The notes under the pieces were generated by a model that made no database searches, was not told where the DNA came from, and worked only from the letters and a program-made list of their open reading frames with translations. Shown piece by piece: positions 36,587 to 49,602 of a DNA stretch of 64,000 bases. The stretch is taken from NCBI GenBank assembly GCA_001910725.1, contig MJGA01000011.1, positions 620,001 to 684,000 on the forward strand, given 5' to 3'. The translations under genes were made by a program, and so were the position numbers. The stretch's first letter is position 1, and each line of letters begins with the position of its first letter. This DNA is from Phanerodontia chrysosporium. Taxonomy: Eukaryota; Basidiomycota; Agaricomycetes; Polyporales; Phanerochaetaceae.

Positions 36587-39500
36587 TTATAGCGACTCCC
36601 AGCCGCCGTTGTCTACCGTGCTTTCGAGTCTCCGGGCGATGAGTGTCGGGATGCCGTGATGCAGCCACAACCGGCGTACTTCTTCCCAACGGGCGTGATG
36701 CAGGTATTGCCTCCGACCACGCCTACCACGGCAGCAGCGTCAGTACGGTGGCCGATACGGAAGCAGGTGCGCTCACCTCATGGAAATGTCGGCTTCTCCG
36801 TGAACATCTAAGTATGGCGACTGCCCAAATGTGCCGTTATTCGCATAGAGATACAACATCGAGCAGCGCTTCACAAGGAAGTAAATGCCTATAGGCCCCG
36901 CGCAACTGCGAGCAAGTCTGAGCACCTAATGATGGTTCATATAGGCAAGGACTTACTCTCTCATGTGCATGTTGCAATCGCCTTTGCCTTGGTTCGCACG
37001 ATCGACGCAACAATGGCTCTGGAAGCAGACGGTGGTCCCGCAGACGAGGCAGATGGCTGCGTCCTGCGGTACTGTCTTGCAACGCGGGCAGATCATCGTC
37101 TTATCCTGCTCTAAGAAGAGGGTGTCCAAGATCAGCGGAAGCTTGACGATCTGGTACACCAGCGGGTAGTCCAGCACGACGCCACAGTTGAGCTGCGACG
37201 CCGCCGGCGAGTGACCGTAGTGTGCGCACCAGCCCGAGAGTGCGTTCTGTAGAGTGTCCTGGTTCGGCAGATCAGATAGCGGTGGGATGTCCAGCATTTT
37301 GAGGAGCCGGCGGTATTCGCAGACGCCGTCGTCCATGGAGGGTGAGGGAAGGCAGAGGGGAGAATTGCACGGCATAGGATGGCTGCGCGGCGCAGGAAAG
37401 GGAGTGTAAAGGTATACATGAGTTTTTCTATCCTTGCGTCGCCGAATGCCTGGAAAGCAACTTCGGCAGCGTGTTCAAAGACGGGTGATGGTCGAATGAC
37501 AGACATGAAGAACATCCTGATATCGCCAAAGATGTCTTCATACTGCCGTGGCGGCGGTGTCGCTGGGGACACTGAGCGAGTCTTGTTCAAGATATAGAGG
37601 AGGCCGACCACAGTCCGAGCCAAACAGGCGTAGTATGTGAGGACGAGGACGTGCTTGATAATTTCTGGAGCGACACTCGCTGTCTCAACCAAGATGGTAA
37701 AAGGATCCCGGAGGAGGAGCGGGTAAGAATACGACGTGAATGAAGAGCGACTCCATTCAGGCAGCAGCCGCTTGATGATGGCTTGTTTGACCGCATCACG
37801 CCCTTCGTCAGGTCTGCCCTTGAAGTGCAGTGCGGAAAGTTGGGCGAGAGAGGTGACAAGGCCCTGGATCATCTTGCTCTGTGATTCTGACAGGGTATCC
37901 GCAACTGTGCTGCCAGGGGCACCAGTACCCCGCTGAGCGACTTCTAAGCACGCGATGGTGTAACCGACCAACTCCTCGGGGAGGTACATCCCAGCTCCGC
38001 GTTCGCCCATCTCCGGCTCGGGTCGATCCCGTAAGTGCCGGGTCTGTGACGAGACGGTCTTGACGACGGCCATGATCGAATCGACCATCTTGAGTGCGGA
38101 AGGCAGTTCTTGGCCGTATGGCTTCACGAATTGTGCATACGCCGGATCCATCGCACCCCAAAAGACAAACTCGCCTGTGCCATTCCGCGATTGCAGAGAG
38201 TCCAGAAGCGGATCCGGTTTTGACTTGAGTATGCTGATGCCAGCAGCACGAATCCAGTCGGGGAAGGGTACAGAGTTCAACTCGACGGTGTTGGGCGTCG
38301 TGACCACGGGGATGATTGCATTGCCCAAGCTCTTGCAGAGAGGACAGATGTACTCCTTCCTGGGGATACTCTCGGGATGATTCCGCGTGGTCTGCGTGCG
38401 ATGTCGCTGGCGGATGGACACGTTGTAGACAACGAAGCATTCCAGGTGCATCAAGTGCGTGCACACCGATGCGTGCAGGCCGAAGCGTGTTGACTGGGAC
38501 GGGAATCCCTCGAGGCTGACGGTGCGGGCCTCTGCATCGGCCTTCGCGGGAGGGAACGAGCTGTCGATCGGCTCGGCAGACGAGCGATCCATGTTCTCTG
38601 GGGCAAACAAGACATCGTGCATATGTCCCTGTTGCGTCTCTGGGTATCGACGAAGGAATCGGCTCGGCTGAATGAGTGCAAGCGCACCCCAACCGCGCGA
38701 GTTGTTGAGCTCCTCTTGGCAGACAATGCATGTGCCGTAGGAAACGGGGGTGTCCGTGTGCTCCATGTCTTCTTCGTCCTCTTCGTCCTCGAGGTCTTCG
38801 AACTGATTGGCGAAGCTCGCCTGCTGGGCCTTCATCTGCTTCATGAGAGCTTCCTGGCGCGCCTTTGCTGCGCGCTTCTTGGCTTCCTCCGGGTCAACCT
38901 GCATCGCAGGCTCTGGAGCCCTGCGTGCCTGGACCTCCTGGGGCTGGTGCGCCTCGAGCTGCGACAGGATCCACTGCACCCGGGACTTGTAGTTCTTGTG
39001 GTACGTGGTGTTCCGTTCTAGGGAGCATATGGCGTCAAGCAGGGTCTGGTTCTCCTCGAAGACCTTGTTGACGGCGATGTAGCTGAACGATTGAGGCCGT
39101 TCAATGAGGGCAAGCATCAACAGATGGAGACATTGGTCTAGAATCGCTTCGGCGGAAGGTGGTGCAGATCCCGTGGCCTCGGTGATGCTGATAACGTTAA
39201 AGATGCCGTAGAAGATGATCTGGAGCAGAACCTCGGATTCGAAGACGGAAGACAGAACGGTGAACGGCCCGTGGGTGATGTTCAAAGGTTTGGGTACGAG
39301 CACTGGATCCTCGACCCCGGTGCGCTTCTTCAATCGATTCTTGAGCACGACCTCGACCTCTTCGCGCTTGTTCCGGGTATGATGGTAGAAGAAGGGGTTG
39401 ACTTCGTCGAAGGCCTCGTCCTTGAGCTCGTACATTCCAGAGTCAGACGTTGACTCGGGTGCCTTGAAGTTGGCCACTTCCTTGAGGACACGATCGAAGC

Positions 39501-42313
39501 AGACATCGTCCGACTTCCGTTCAGCAACGCGCTTCACCAGCTCCGTGTATGTGCAAGGGCCCAACGCAAGCGCGTGCACGATCTCCCGCCTAACGGACTG
39601 CGGTAACGGCATTTTCGTCGCGTTCGCGGTCTCTGTGAGGACAGTGATGAGCACGTAGAGGAACTCCTCGACCATGTTCGCCATCTGTGTGTTGTCGTAG
39701 ACAGGGTGGAGGGTGGCTCCGGAGAAGTAGCCTGTGAGCTGGAACCTGTCCAGCATGGTGACGATGACGGAGTTGGGGTCGAGGATGACCATAGCAGTCT
39801 GCAAGATGAACAAGTCCTGGTCGTAGCAGAGTTCACGCAGCATGAAGTCGCGGTAGTGCATTACTTGCCCTCGGATAGCGAAGCCGTTCCGCACCCATAG
39901 GCCGGCACGTATCTGCGCTACCATCGCGATGACTGTAGTATGCGGCAATAAGCACCGTGCAGCAATCCAAATCGCTTCCAAACGCACCTCGCAAAGGGTA
40001 GTCAATGATAGTCTGGATGGCCTGCACACTCGCATTCCGCAAGCAAACGTCACGCAGACTGCCCATTCCAATCTCCCGCAGGTGCTCATCGTCCAACAGG
40101 TCGATGTGCTTGAACAGTTCCGCGAGCAACCATTGGAGCGAATGGTGGAAACTGACCCAGCCCTCCATGACGTCGAAGTCAACGACTTCGTACGTCGTGT
40201 CGCCAAAGTTGACGTGGTGGAAGGACACACGGGGGAACCGCGTCGGGTCCCGCTCCTCGTCGTGGAGAGCTGAGACCATGAGAATGTGGTGCATGACCGT
40301 CGAGATCGCAGTCACAAGCTCCGCGGTCGTCGCCCTCGAGAACGCTTCGCCATAAACCTTGATGACCCGCGAGAGCGACAGGGTGACATTGAAAACGCTG
40401 ATCCAGACGTCTGTCTCGTACTCGACGTGACTGACCACAGCGCGCTTGTTGGGGTTGACGCACATGAAGAGCTGACATACCCGCGCGAACTGCTGAATGA
40501 ACTCGCGATTGTGTGCGATGAGCTGCTGCACGGGGTCATTGTGGCAGAGATAGCGAAGATCGCTGAAAATAGTCATGAACCGCTTGGACTTGAAGGGCAT
40601 AGCGTCGACATCGACCTCTGCCTGCGGGTTGCTCGTAATGACGATGCGATTGTCCTGTATTTGGTTTGTGAAGAAGGACGTAATGATAGAGAGAAGTCGT
40701 GATACAATGTTGTGGTTGCGAACAAGGTAGAGCGCCACAGAGGGTACCGTGAACAGCTGGAGGGCGAAATACTTGATTGATGTCTCTGCTTCCCGGTCAG
40801 TCAGCAGGTATGCGTCTATAACTCTGCTGTATACGTTGGCAAAGTGGGTCGCTATGGATTGATTGGTGAGATACTCGGAACCACGAAGACTAACGGACGT
40901 ACCCATAGCCAGCTTGTGATCATGGCTCAGGTTCAGCAGGGAAGCATAGATCTCCTTAAAGTTCAGCCGCGGCTTCTTCCACAGGCGAACATGGTATAGG
41001 AAGAGCCAGTCAAGCCTCGCTGGATCGCTCACATCCGCAATGAAGGGGTGCGAGTCCGTAAATCCGCGTGCATACGTCTGCCTTCTCGGTGAGAGCAGCT
41101 CCTGTGCGATGATCTCCCGAATGGCCAAGGTGTCGGATCCGAGACGGCTACGCGTGAGGTCGAGGAGCCACTCGATGATGACCGCGCTAACCTGTTCCCG
41201 GAAGGTGTCGTATGCGCGCCGGATGGTCACGCCAAGATCTATCTGCTGTATCGTCTGCCCAATCTCAAGTAGGCGGGGAATGTTGCTGTTCATCTCGATG
41301 ATCTCCCGACCTTGTTCGTCGATCCTGTCCGCAATGTCCGATGCCTCCTCCTCCGTGCGGCCGGTCAGATCGACGAGCAGCCGGATGACCTCGTCGAACG
41401 AGTGCTTGTCGTCGTTCCAGAGCACGACGCAGAACTGGTCCTTCATCATCATGGGGTCGCCCGTCGGCTGCTTCCACAGGTGCTCCTCCTTCGATGGCGC
41501 GATGGTGACCTCGGGAGAGTAGTCCAGGGTGTCTAGGATGTAGTCGATGGCGTATCCTATCGTCCTGCTCATCGACTCGCGCAGCTCGTCCGGAATCGCT
41601 GCGCGGTCGGGGTAGTTCTTGACTGGTGGGACCTCGGATCCGGGAATGACACGGGGCGTCATCTTAGGCGTCGACTGGATCATCCGTGCAGTGAAGTCCT
41701 TGATGTGTTCGATGCTCTCGGCGGTGGGGGGATGGTATGGGCAGTCGATGGGGGTCCGCCACGCCTCGACGTCGCCGCAGTCGCAGCACCCGCCGGACTG
41801 CTGGGCGATGAAGAAGCTGACGCTGTGGTCCGTGTGGTCCGTCGCCTCGAAGCATCGCGAGCAGAACACGCAACTATCGTCGAGCGCACAGTCCCTGGGT
41901 GAACACGGTCAGTCAGACGACACAGTCCCTGTGCGGGATCGCCAATGTGGGACGCACTTGCACCGGAAGCACGCCTCGCCCTTCTTGAAGATGTGCCCGC
42001 ACGGCCGCCCCGGCGTGACGGACGGCTCCTTGGCGGTGCCGGCCTTTGCCTGGACCTCGCTGAGCGTCACGTTGAGCGGGAGACTGGAGTTCGAGTTGGG
42101 CAGGAAGAGGTGCGCATACGACCCCCAGAACGAGTCGTAGAGCTCCGCGAGGATCTCAGCCCGTGTGGACGGGGTGAAGACGTACTTGCGCGACCCGGGC
42201 ATGGTGTCGAGCGCAAAGCGCAGCCGCGCGAGCGAGTTGGATTGGCTGCCGCGATCGCGAGGCTGCATCGAGCCCAGAAACTTGGACGGGAAGAACGAGG
42301 AAAGAGAGGACAT
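36587..42313 (-). CDS. UBR1: UBR1-type N-recognin E3 ubiquitin ligase, one frame break
   Basis: Five exons (42313-41958, 41894-39988, 39932-36957, 36905-36777, 36722-36587) encode 1834 residues after one repair. UBR1 recognises destabilising N-terminal residues and, with an E2, sends proteins to the proteasome. The UBR box lies at about 105-180 (PCGHIFKKGEACFRCKDC ... GGCCDCGDVEAW). A ClpS-like N-domain lies at about 270-340 (FCVVLWNDDKHSFDEVIRLL). A RING-H2 lies at about 1150-1290 (GTCIVCQEELNN ... CTHLMHLECFVVYN ... YICPLCKSLGN). The C-terminal cap holds CPRCKTVPQDAAICLVCGT and YLDVHGEADISMRRGRRQYL. A charged, coiled stretch precedes the RING. Near 37332-37361 one base is missing in a C-rich run, where AILPS must shift to reach DDGVCEYRRLL. 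The gene is tail to tail with GluRS. Confidence 0.95.
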
Positions 42314-43147
42314 TCTGGGGGATGCCCACAAGTCCCTCAGCGGATCGTCAGTCCAGAGATGTGCAAGTGAATCAGATTGGACGGGACTACAGCGTTGGTC
42401 GAAAGCAAGCACGGCTCGAGTATGCGTCCTCTGTCTCACTCATCGCCCGGGGCACACGTCATCCTGGTTAGGGCTTATTCATCATGGGTTAGGGTTTCCA
42501 TACAAGGGATCATCCAATAGGAAAAATCGAATTTCCAGCCCAATTCCCCCTTCCCAGCGCTTCGTCAGTTCTCGCACAACGCTGTCCTGGGCAGGCGCAG
42601 ATCACACTCGCGGTGACGACGACATGAGAATACATTAGAGAGGGTCTGTTGTATAACGAACACATAAAGCAGCCGGCCGCGCACACAGCCCGGGAGTGGG
42701 CGCACACGCAGAAGCCGCAGACGGTCGTAAGGTATGGTACATGCACATTGGCTTGCGTGGGGTGCGGGTGGTATCTGCAATGTCCGTGCGTATACTTAAG
42801 ATTGGATTTTCCCCCCTGCAACGTGTCGGCGCCACCTCGGCCGACCTCCATCGTGGCCCCCACTGAACTGAAACCGAGCCGCTCCTGCAACACCCAACCT
42901 TCCAACAGCGGATGGGAAACGTCGACCAAAAGCCCAATGAGAGATGCCAGCAGGCGTGATGAAGTTGATGCGATCGCGGGCCAACGACCCACATCGCCGC
43001 CGCGAGTCACGCGAGGTCGGTCAGAAGCCCCCCAAGCAGCCCATGTCTGGCACATCCAACGTGCAGCCCGCGAGCATACTCCGTTCTGAGAGATTCTTGT
43101 ACCTTGTCTCGAGTTCGCTCGGGCTAACAGGGCTGCCCACGCACTGC
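42314..43147. other. Upstream region of UBR1
   Basis: An 834-bp gap between the UBR1 start and the 3' end of the next minus-strand gene. Several overlapping open frames occur, but none has splice or domain support. Confidence 0.4.
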
Positions 43148-44093
43148 CTACTCCGTCTCGACTTCGAATGGGAGCGTCGGCGACGGGACGGAGATGAGGA
43201 CGGGTTCGTATCCCGGCAGGGCGAATGGGAGCGCGAGGACGCGGGATGGGATGTGAAACGGGAGAAGGAGGCGAACGCTCTCGAACGGAAGGGCAAGGGT
43301 GTTGTCGGGCTCGATATCGGACTGATGTACAGGGACTGCTCTTGTTGGGGAATGGGCAGACCTGGAGGCGATGACGTCGCTTTCGAGTGTATTGAGGAAG
43401 CTAAAAGGAAAACGGCGCAGATCCAGTCAGCATACGTGTTTGGAAATGCGGGAAGCAAAGCAGCCAGCAGGGCCGCAGATAAGAGAGTAAGGAAGCGAAG
43501 ATCGCGGCGTACTCACACATTGGCGCACAATCAAGCGGTGGACTTGTGAAGCCGTCCGATTCGTCAGACTCTGAGGAAGACGACAGGTCTGGAACCAGCG
43601 GAGGCATTGGGTGCGAGTACGCGCTCGAGCTTGTTGAAGCCCGTGGGGTGAGCTCGTCGTCGTCGTCGTCTGCGGCACCGAATGGTATTTGCACACGCAC
43701 GGCGCGTGGGTGGAGGTGCCTGCCCGTACTGCTGCCCCCGAGTGGGCTGCCGTCGTACGCTTTGGCCTTCGTGGGCGAACGCGCCGCGTCGTCTCCGGGC
43801 AGGTAGGTCTTGCCGGGACAGCCACGTGCGGGAAGCGAGCACTTGTTGGGGGTGACGACGATAGGCGAGCGGTCGTATATTGAGGGGGAGTACGCGGTGA
43901 AGGTGCGCGTAAGGTCGCTTGTTGAAGGGAAGCGGACGAGCGGCTGGAGGACCGAGGGGTCGATGCTGAGCAGCTGGGCTGACTCATCGCGTGGAGAGGG
44001 GATGGTCGGTGTCGAGGGGAGCTCGACGGACGACGGGGAGCGGTGCTTCTTGAGGATGGGGCGGGGACACGGGCAGGTGGTAGGTAATGGCAT
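43148..44093 (-). CDS. Uncharacterised Pro/Ser-rich protein, start uncertain
   Basis: Two exons (44093-43519 and 43400-43148) give 275 residues. Exon 1 reads PRPILKKHRSPSSVELPS, then FPSTSDLTRTFTAYSPSIYD and RSPIVVTPNKCSLPARGCPG, an Asp run (DDDDD), and PPLVPDLSSSSESDESDGF. Exon 2 in the chosen frame is hydrophobic with acidic residues (LALPFESVRLLLPFHIPSRV). The alternative donor GTGAGT two bases away leads to an SR-rich frame with a different end, so exon 2 is uncertain. Just upstream, a different frame reads GIPTFYDPAHDAITYHLP, which looks coding. The true N-terminus may therefore lie further up and be cut off by a one-base break near 44060-44080. No domain is recognised. It looks like a largely disordered regulatory protein. 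Confidence 0.6.
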
Positions 44094-47000
44094 CGTGGGC
44101 TGGGTCGTAGAAGGTTGGAATGCCGGAGCAGGTGAGGTGTGTGTGGGGGTGGGTGTGCTGTGATGGATTGGCGAGGGGGGTATATGAAGGGTGTGGCGAT
44201 ACTGTCAAGGCGTGAAAGTAGTGCACGGAGGACGGTTGCGGTATATCGGTGATTGGTCCCTCGGGAGCTTGGGAAGCGGAGGGGGCGTCGGACTCGGAGG
44301 GATGAGAGTGTTTTCTGCAGGAAGCGGAGAGAAGACCCCTTGAATAGTCCAAAGGCGACCGGCGGTAGGAAGCGTGTGTTAGCAGATGATATTCATCTTG
44401 AACACCGCGAAGAGATGGAAGTATGGGTGGAAGAGCGAAATAATATACGCAGGGAGGGAGAGGTCGATGAGAGAAAACCCAGAAAGAAAAGCGTTCGGAC
44501 GGGCGCTTTCCCGTTTGGCCTGCCCGCGCGTGCCGGCTCCTGCCCGAAACAAGCCCCGAAGCGCCCAAACTCTCCACCGAAACCGACAATAAATAATGTC
44601 TGCTGCTGCGCACGCTTACCGGCTGCATATGTTGTATTTTGCGAGGATTTATTGTCTGCGCATGCTCCGCGTCGCCAATATTCCTATCTGACTCTCATCT
44701 CTCGGCAGACATCGTTCGAAATCAGTAATCAGGCCCTTTCTAGTGCTTAGCCTGTCCTCGCCTCCGGTCCCGTTCCCGGTCCTCTCTAGCACATCCAATT
44801 CAGTCTCCGTGCCCCATGCAGCCGTGAACCCATGACTGCGTCCGCCATCCTCGAGTAGCGTAACCTGCGCGCGCATGGCCAGCTATCAGTTCCCTCACAG
44901 ATGGGCAGCTCCTTGTTCTCTTTCCCATCAGGCTGCCTCAGCCACGACTGATCATCATCACACTCGTACAGCTTCCTCGCCGCGCGCGCACACCCGAGTG
45001 GCATGCACAGTTTCCCCTCTGGCTTATTCGTATTTACTCTGCACCGAATATACATGCATACCTCGCCTCGAGGCGCGCCGGTAATCACAATCACCAAGCA
45101 AAATCCACGCTGCCCTGCCCTTACTGGCCTGCCACCCCGACCTATCTACTCGCTCTGTAGCCCTGAGTTGCTCTTCACACTCGTCATCGCACCCTCGAAC
45201 GTTCCACTATCAACGCGTTCCCACAGGCGGGCAGTCTATCCTTACGTGCGGCTTTGCACTTTGCGGCGGCGCGTCGGACGACGGGCAGGGCAGGGGAGAG
45301 TCCGAGCATCAACCCTCTGCCGTTGTGCATGCTGCCCATGCGAAAAAGAACGTCGTGGTGGAATGCGCAGCACACTTATGACGACCGACGATCATCGCGC
45401 CCCCAGCTAGTGTGCGTCCGGCTAGTCCGAACGTTCCAAGGATGTACCTGGCTGGCGGCGCGACCGAACCGCGGCTTGTACGAAACAGCCCGCAGGTTCG
45501 CAAAATCTTACGAGGGCGCACCGCCCGTGACGTCGTCTGCCAGTGGCAGAACGCTCGTGCCTGTGTGCGTCCGCCACGCCTCACGAGCTGCCACCAGCAA
45601 CGTTGCTTGCAGCGCACGCATGGCGACCCGTCTGCGCGCCGTCGCCACACGGGGCGCCCTCGGGGTCAGTCCCCAGCCTCCCAGCCTTTGCGCACCCGAT
45701 GCCAAGGCGATTCATTGCTGTCGGGCGTGCATGTTCCATACGCCCGAAGCAGTGAACCCGCGCCGTCTCTGGCCTCTGATCCGGCTCTCCGCAAAGCACC
45801 GGCCCCTCCCCTGCTGGCAGCGGCACGCCGGGAGCCGCGCACACAGCCAGCTACAGCGCTGCTGCAGTAAGCTGCACCAAAAGCTGCGGTAATCCGCTGA
45901 CTCCAGCGGGCATGGCCGTGACCACGGCTGCTCAGCAACAAGGTTCTGCGGGGTAACGCAGGGCCCCGTGCTTCTGCTAATCGCACGAGACCGTCGCTAT
46001 CGCGAATGAGGAAAAGTCTCGGAGTAGCCTGGCCATGCCAGAGCCTCGCGTTCTTCATTCGGCGGCACACAACGCTTTCGCAGACTGAACCTCCGTCCAG
46101 GGCCCCCAGGGCGAGCCCAGCCGTCCGCCCCCGAAGGGCTTCGCGCGGGCACAGGCGCGGCCGTGGGTAGCGGAGACAGAAAGGGACCCTGGGTCTGCTG
46201 GGAAGCCGTCCGGTCAAGTGAGAGCCCGACAAAGGCAAGGGGGACAGAACCTTGCCTGCAACGCCTCGGGCGACGATACAGTCGGCAATTGGCATCGCAC
46301 CACGGTAGCTGTCGGACAAGCGTTGGGGGGAGGCCAGACGTCCCCGCATGCATCGACTGTGGCGCCCCCCTGCGCACCTTGTCCCAAACGCCTTCTCGTC
46401 GGGCGGGTCGCCGGCTCCGAGAGCCAGAAGCCGCCAAGGGCGCCGCGGTGCGCCTTTGCGCACGAAACACCCGCATTTCGATGCGCGGTCGGAGGCGTGC
46501 AGCAGCGACGCGGGCGGCCGGCCTGTGCAGGAGCGTCTGCGTCGAGGGAAGCGCAGACACCGCTTCTGCCGCAGTTCGTCCCGGGCCACAGTCATGCGCC
46601 GCGAACAAGCTCGCCTGCGTGATAGACAGGACGCGGGCGCCAGGGCCGTCCTAGAACAGGGCACACCTGCTGTATATGGCCGGGGCCTCTCGTGGCGTCC
46701 CCCAGGGGGGGCCTCCTTCCCACCCAGGGTGCGGCGGCGCGAGCACCTGACGCAGCGCGTGCGTGCGTGTGCTTTGCGTGCACGGGCTGCAGCGAGTGCC
46801 AGGCCCCGCGGCGTTGGCGTGTAACGGCATCCGCGCTCAGCTGGACGACCGTACCGCTCCCGCGGCAGGGCGTGCGCCCACGGCCCTACGGGCAGGATCG
46901 CCCATACGCGGCGGGACGGGCTCAGAATCAGGCAGGTGCGTCCGAATGCGCTGCGAAGCGGCCTGCGTGAGCGCGTGTGGCGCCCGCCGGGGTGGCCACA

Positions 47001-47298
47001 AGACTCGCTGGGAGAACACCCGTCGTCGGGACGCCTCCGCCGAGTTGCAGGGCCCTGTGCGCAATACAGTCCTCTCCACGATCGGGCTCAGGGACACGCG
47101 GCGACGCTCGCTCGGACGGAGCTACCGAGGATTCATACAGAAGGCAAAGAAGGCTGCGCGGCAGTTTCGTCCCCATTGAACGAAGCTTCAGGCGAGTGAT
47201 TGGCAGTGGCTATGGGCGCTGCCCTGGTCAGGAGGCTGCACACAGGGTGCATGCCCGTGGAGCGTTGCTAACGTACCGATCGTCCACACATCCGTTCA
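44094..47298. other. Long gene-free upstream region, GC-rich from about 45.2 kb
   Basis: About 3.2 kb with no supported gene. The part next to the start at 44.1-45.2 kb is mixed in composition and may hold a long 5' UTR or an upstream exon. From 45.2 to 47.3 kb the DNA is GC-rich with long Arg/Ala/Pro-rich open frames on both strands (for example 332 codons on minus at 45666-46664), like the island around the cyclin gene. Confidence 0.5.
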
Positions 47299-48661
47299 TT
47301 AGCACACAGTTCCAAGATTATAGGCTCGAGGGAAATCACATTCACAGCGGAAGACGCCATCTCGTAACGACTCTCTCCAGTGACTGCCCACGCCAGACTC
47401 GCCCGGATCGATATCGCTCCTGCCGACCTTCCGCTGCACGACCACGCTCGGTACAACCGAGTAGCTACGGACTCTTCCCGAAAGGATCAACCACGAGTAC
47501 GCCTGGTCGAGGGCCCGTGAGTACGCAAATGGCACGTAACGTAAGTGCTCGACTAGTCTGCGAGCACCTGCTCGCGTGACCGCGTAGGCGTGTGTGCACT
47601 TGGGGGCGCGCGACGGGTGCAGGGACGTGCCCTTGTCGGCCGTGGGAGCATGAGGTAACGCAGCGTGGTAGGTCTCGTTCGACCAGCAGTGCCCTAGACA
47701 GACGTTACGTGAAGCCAGTGAACAGGTGGAAGAGCAGCTTGCCAAGGAAAACCATGTCCCACTGTTCCGGCAGCGCACCCCATATGCTCTCCAGCCTCTC
47801 CTGCACGTCCCTTTCCACATCGATGTCATCCTCCAATATCACAGCGACCTCGGCGTCCGCGCTCGCGCGGTCACGGCTTTCGGCTATCGCGCGCAGTACC
47901 GCGACATGAGAATACCAGCAAGCAAGCTTCGAGCGTGTCAGAAGCTGGTATGAGGGCAGTGCAGGGCTGTAGGGCGGACCGCTGACGTAGTTCTGGCTCG
48001 CACAGGTCAGAGGCGAGGCTCGCGGGAGTGGGTCCAGGTTATTGCCGTAACTCGCGGGTCGCGTCGCCGTAGAGAGAGTGGCCGTCTCAGTAGCTAAGGC
48101 GGTCGTAGCCCAGAGATCCGCGCCTTCCTCGCCCAGCGTGCTGTGCGCGAAAGCCGAGACGTGTGCAGGCCAGGAGAAAGTCAGTGCGGTGCGCGATGAC
48201 GTCGCGTAGGCTTCTCTTGTCTGTTTGACACGGTCGTAGATCATGGAGATTCGCCGGTCGTCGGCGGGTGTAGCATCAAAGTAGGAGAAGTTGAGCAGTG
48301 GGACAGCATGACGGATCCTCTCCATGTCGGCACGTCGGTCGGCGCGGGATGGGAGTGAAACAACGAAGATGTCAGAGAACGTTGGCAGAGGGGTGGTGCC
48401 CGCCAAGCCGGGAGAGCTGGCCTGAGACGGTTCTGTGGGCTCCAGTCCTGGCATCGGCAAGACAGAATATTGGGAGGATTCCGCAGGATTACCGTGCGAG
48501 TCGCGTAGGGGCGTCTGAATCAAAGAAAGAGCGTCGCCTAGGAGTCCGCCAGCCGCGTCAGACATGCCGAGCCCGAGCGATGTGGTGCTGAACAGGATCC
48601 AGGAAGACCAGGAGAGGGTGAGGACAGTCAGAAGGAGGAAGATGGAACGTCGATGAGACAT
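47299..48661 (-). CDS. Glycosyltransferase family 25 protein with a GC-AG intron
   Basis: Two exons (48661-47743, 47693-47299) give 437 residues. The N-terminus is a type II signal anchor (SIFLLLTVLTLSWSSWILFS), which places the catalytic part in the Golgi lumen. GT25 blocks follow: DIFVVSLPSRADRRADMERI near residue 95, LACWYSHVAVLRAIAES, the metal-binding VILEDDIDVE near 285, WDMVFLGHCWSNETY across the intron, and PSRAPKCTHAYAVTRAGARR, AYSRALDQAYSWLI and PSVVVQRKVGRSDIDPG. The family transfers galactose or similar sugars. Fungal members are poorly studied. The single intron (47742-47694) starts with GC (TTG|GCAAGC), and the phase requires it. The start is divergent from TRS33 with 941 bp between. 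Confidence 0.9.
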
Positions 48662-49602
48662 GGCTGCGAGCGGAAGAGATTTTGCGTGCTTGCTAGTCTC
48701 GCTAGTTTGCGAGATGGAAGTTGCAGAGAAGAAGTCGGTGACGAGGTCGCCAGCAGCCAGGCGACGCAGGGCGCATCAAAGCGCGTTACATCAGCACCGA
48801 TTACCGATAAAGGCAGGTCTTCTAGTTGCGGCTCAGGTTGCGGCCGCCGTACTGGGGGACGGTGTTACAGGCTCAATACACATCGACAAGGTTTCTGAGA
48901 GTGCTCAACCCCGCCGCGGCGGCTCCTCTGCGACCCTCGGTGAGACCGCTCCCCGCTGCGAACGCGCACAGTCGCCGCGAGATTCCATTCCTGGGCCGGA
49001 GAGCAGCCACTCAGCGAAGGCAGAGAATTCGAAGGCCCCGTCGGGACGGTGCTGGGTCGGCCGAGTAGCGTGCGGCCAGAGGCGAGAGGGGGCGCAGCGT
49101 GCGGTCTACTCCACCTCGGCGCGCGTCGGAAAGAGTCCCGAGGGCGGGGTGCACACGGCATGCACGGCGATGGGCACAGGGTTTCAGAGAAAATTTAGAC
49201 GTCCGTGTGGCGGCAGAGCATCGCAGTGCACATCGATAGCGACAGGATTTTGTGGCGTCCGCAAGCTCCGGGCTTTGCAAAATGGCGATCCTGCTCCGCC
49301 GCTGACTTATGTCACACGGCTGCTCCCAGGGACCCGTGTACGCGCCTGCACAGGTCAATTTGGCGACGAATGGCAGAATCCGCGTCTCACCTTCTTGCAG
49401 CACAGCAGCGCCTCCGCTCCACGCCGCTGCGCAACCTTGACGATGAGGGCAAAATCACAACATGAGAGAGCCACCCTGATATATCGACGGCCGTCGGCGA
49501 TAGACGCCGGCGCGCCCGGCGGTAGCGCCGTTGCTGGCGGCTTTGTCTCCGCGTACACGAGCCCCGCCGCGCAGCGCACCCGCCCGCCCGGAGTTCACGA
49601 CG
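48662..49602. promoter_or_regulatory. Divergent region between the GT25 gene and TRS33
   Basis: The 941 bp between outward-facing starts must hold both promoters. A plus-strand open frame of 402 codons runs through it into TRS33 exon 1 in the wrong frame and is not called. No named site is seen. Confidence 0.4.

Noticed and set aside
45254..47200. Overlapping long frames on both strands upstream of the 43-kb gene
   Set aside because: Same GC-driven pattern as the first island, with no domain or intron logic.
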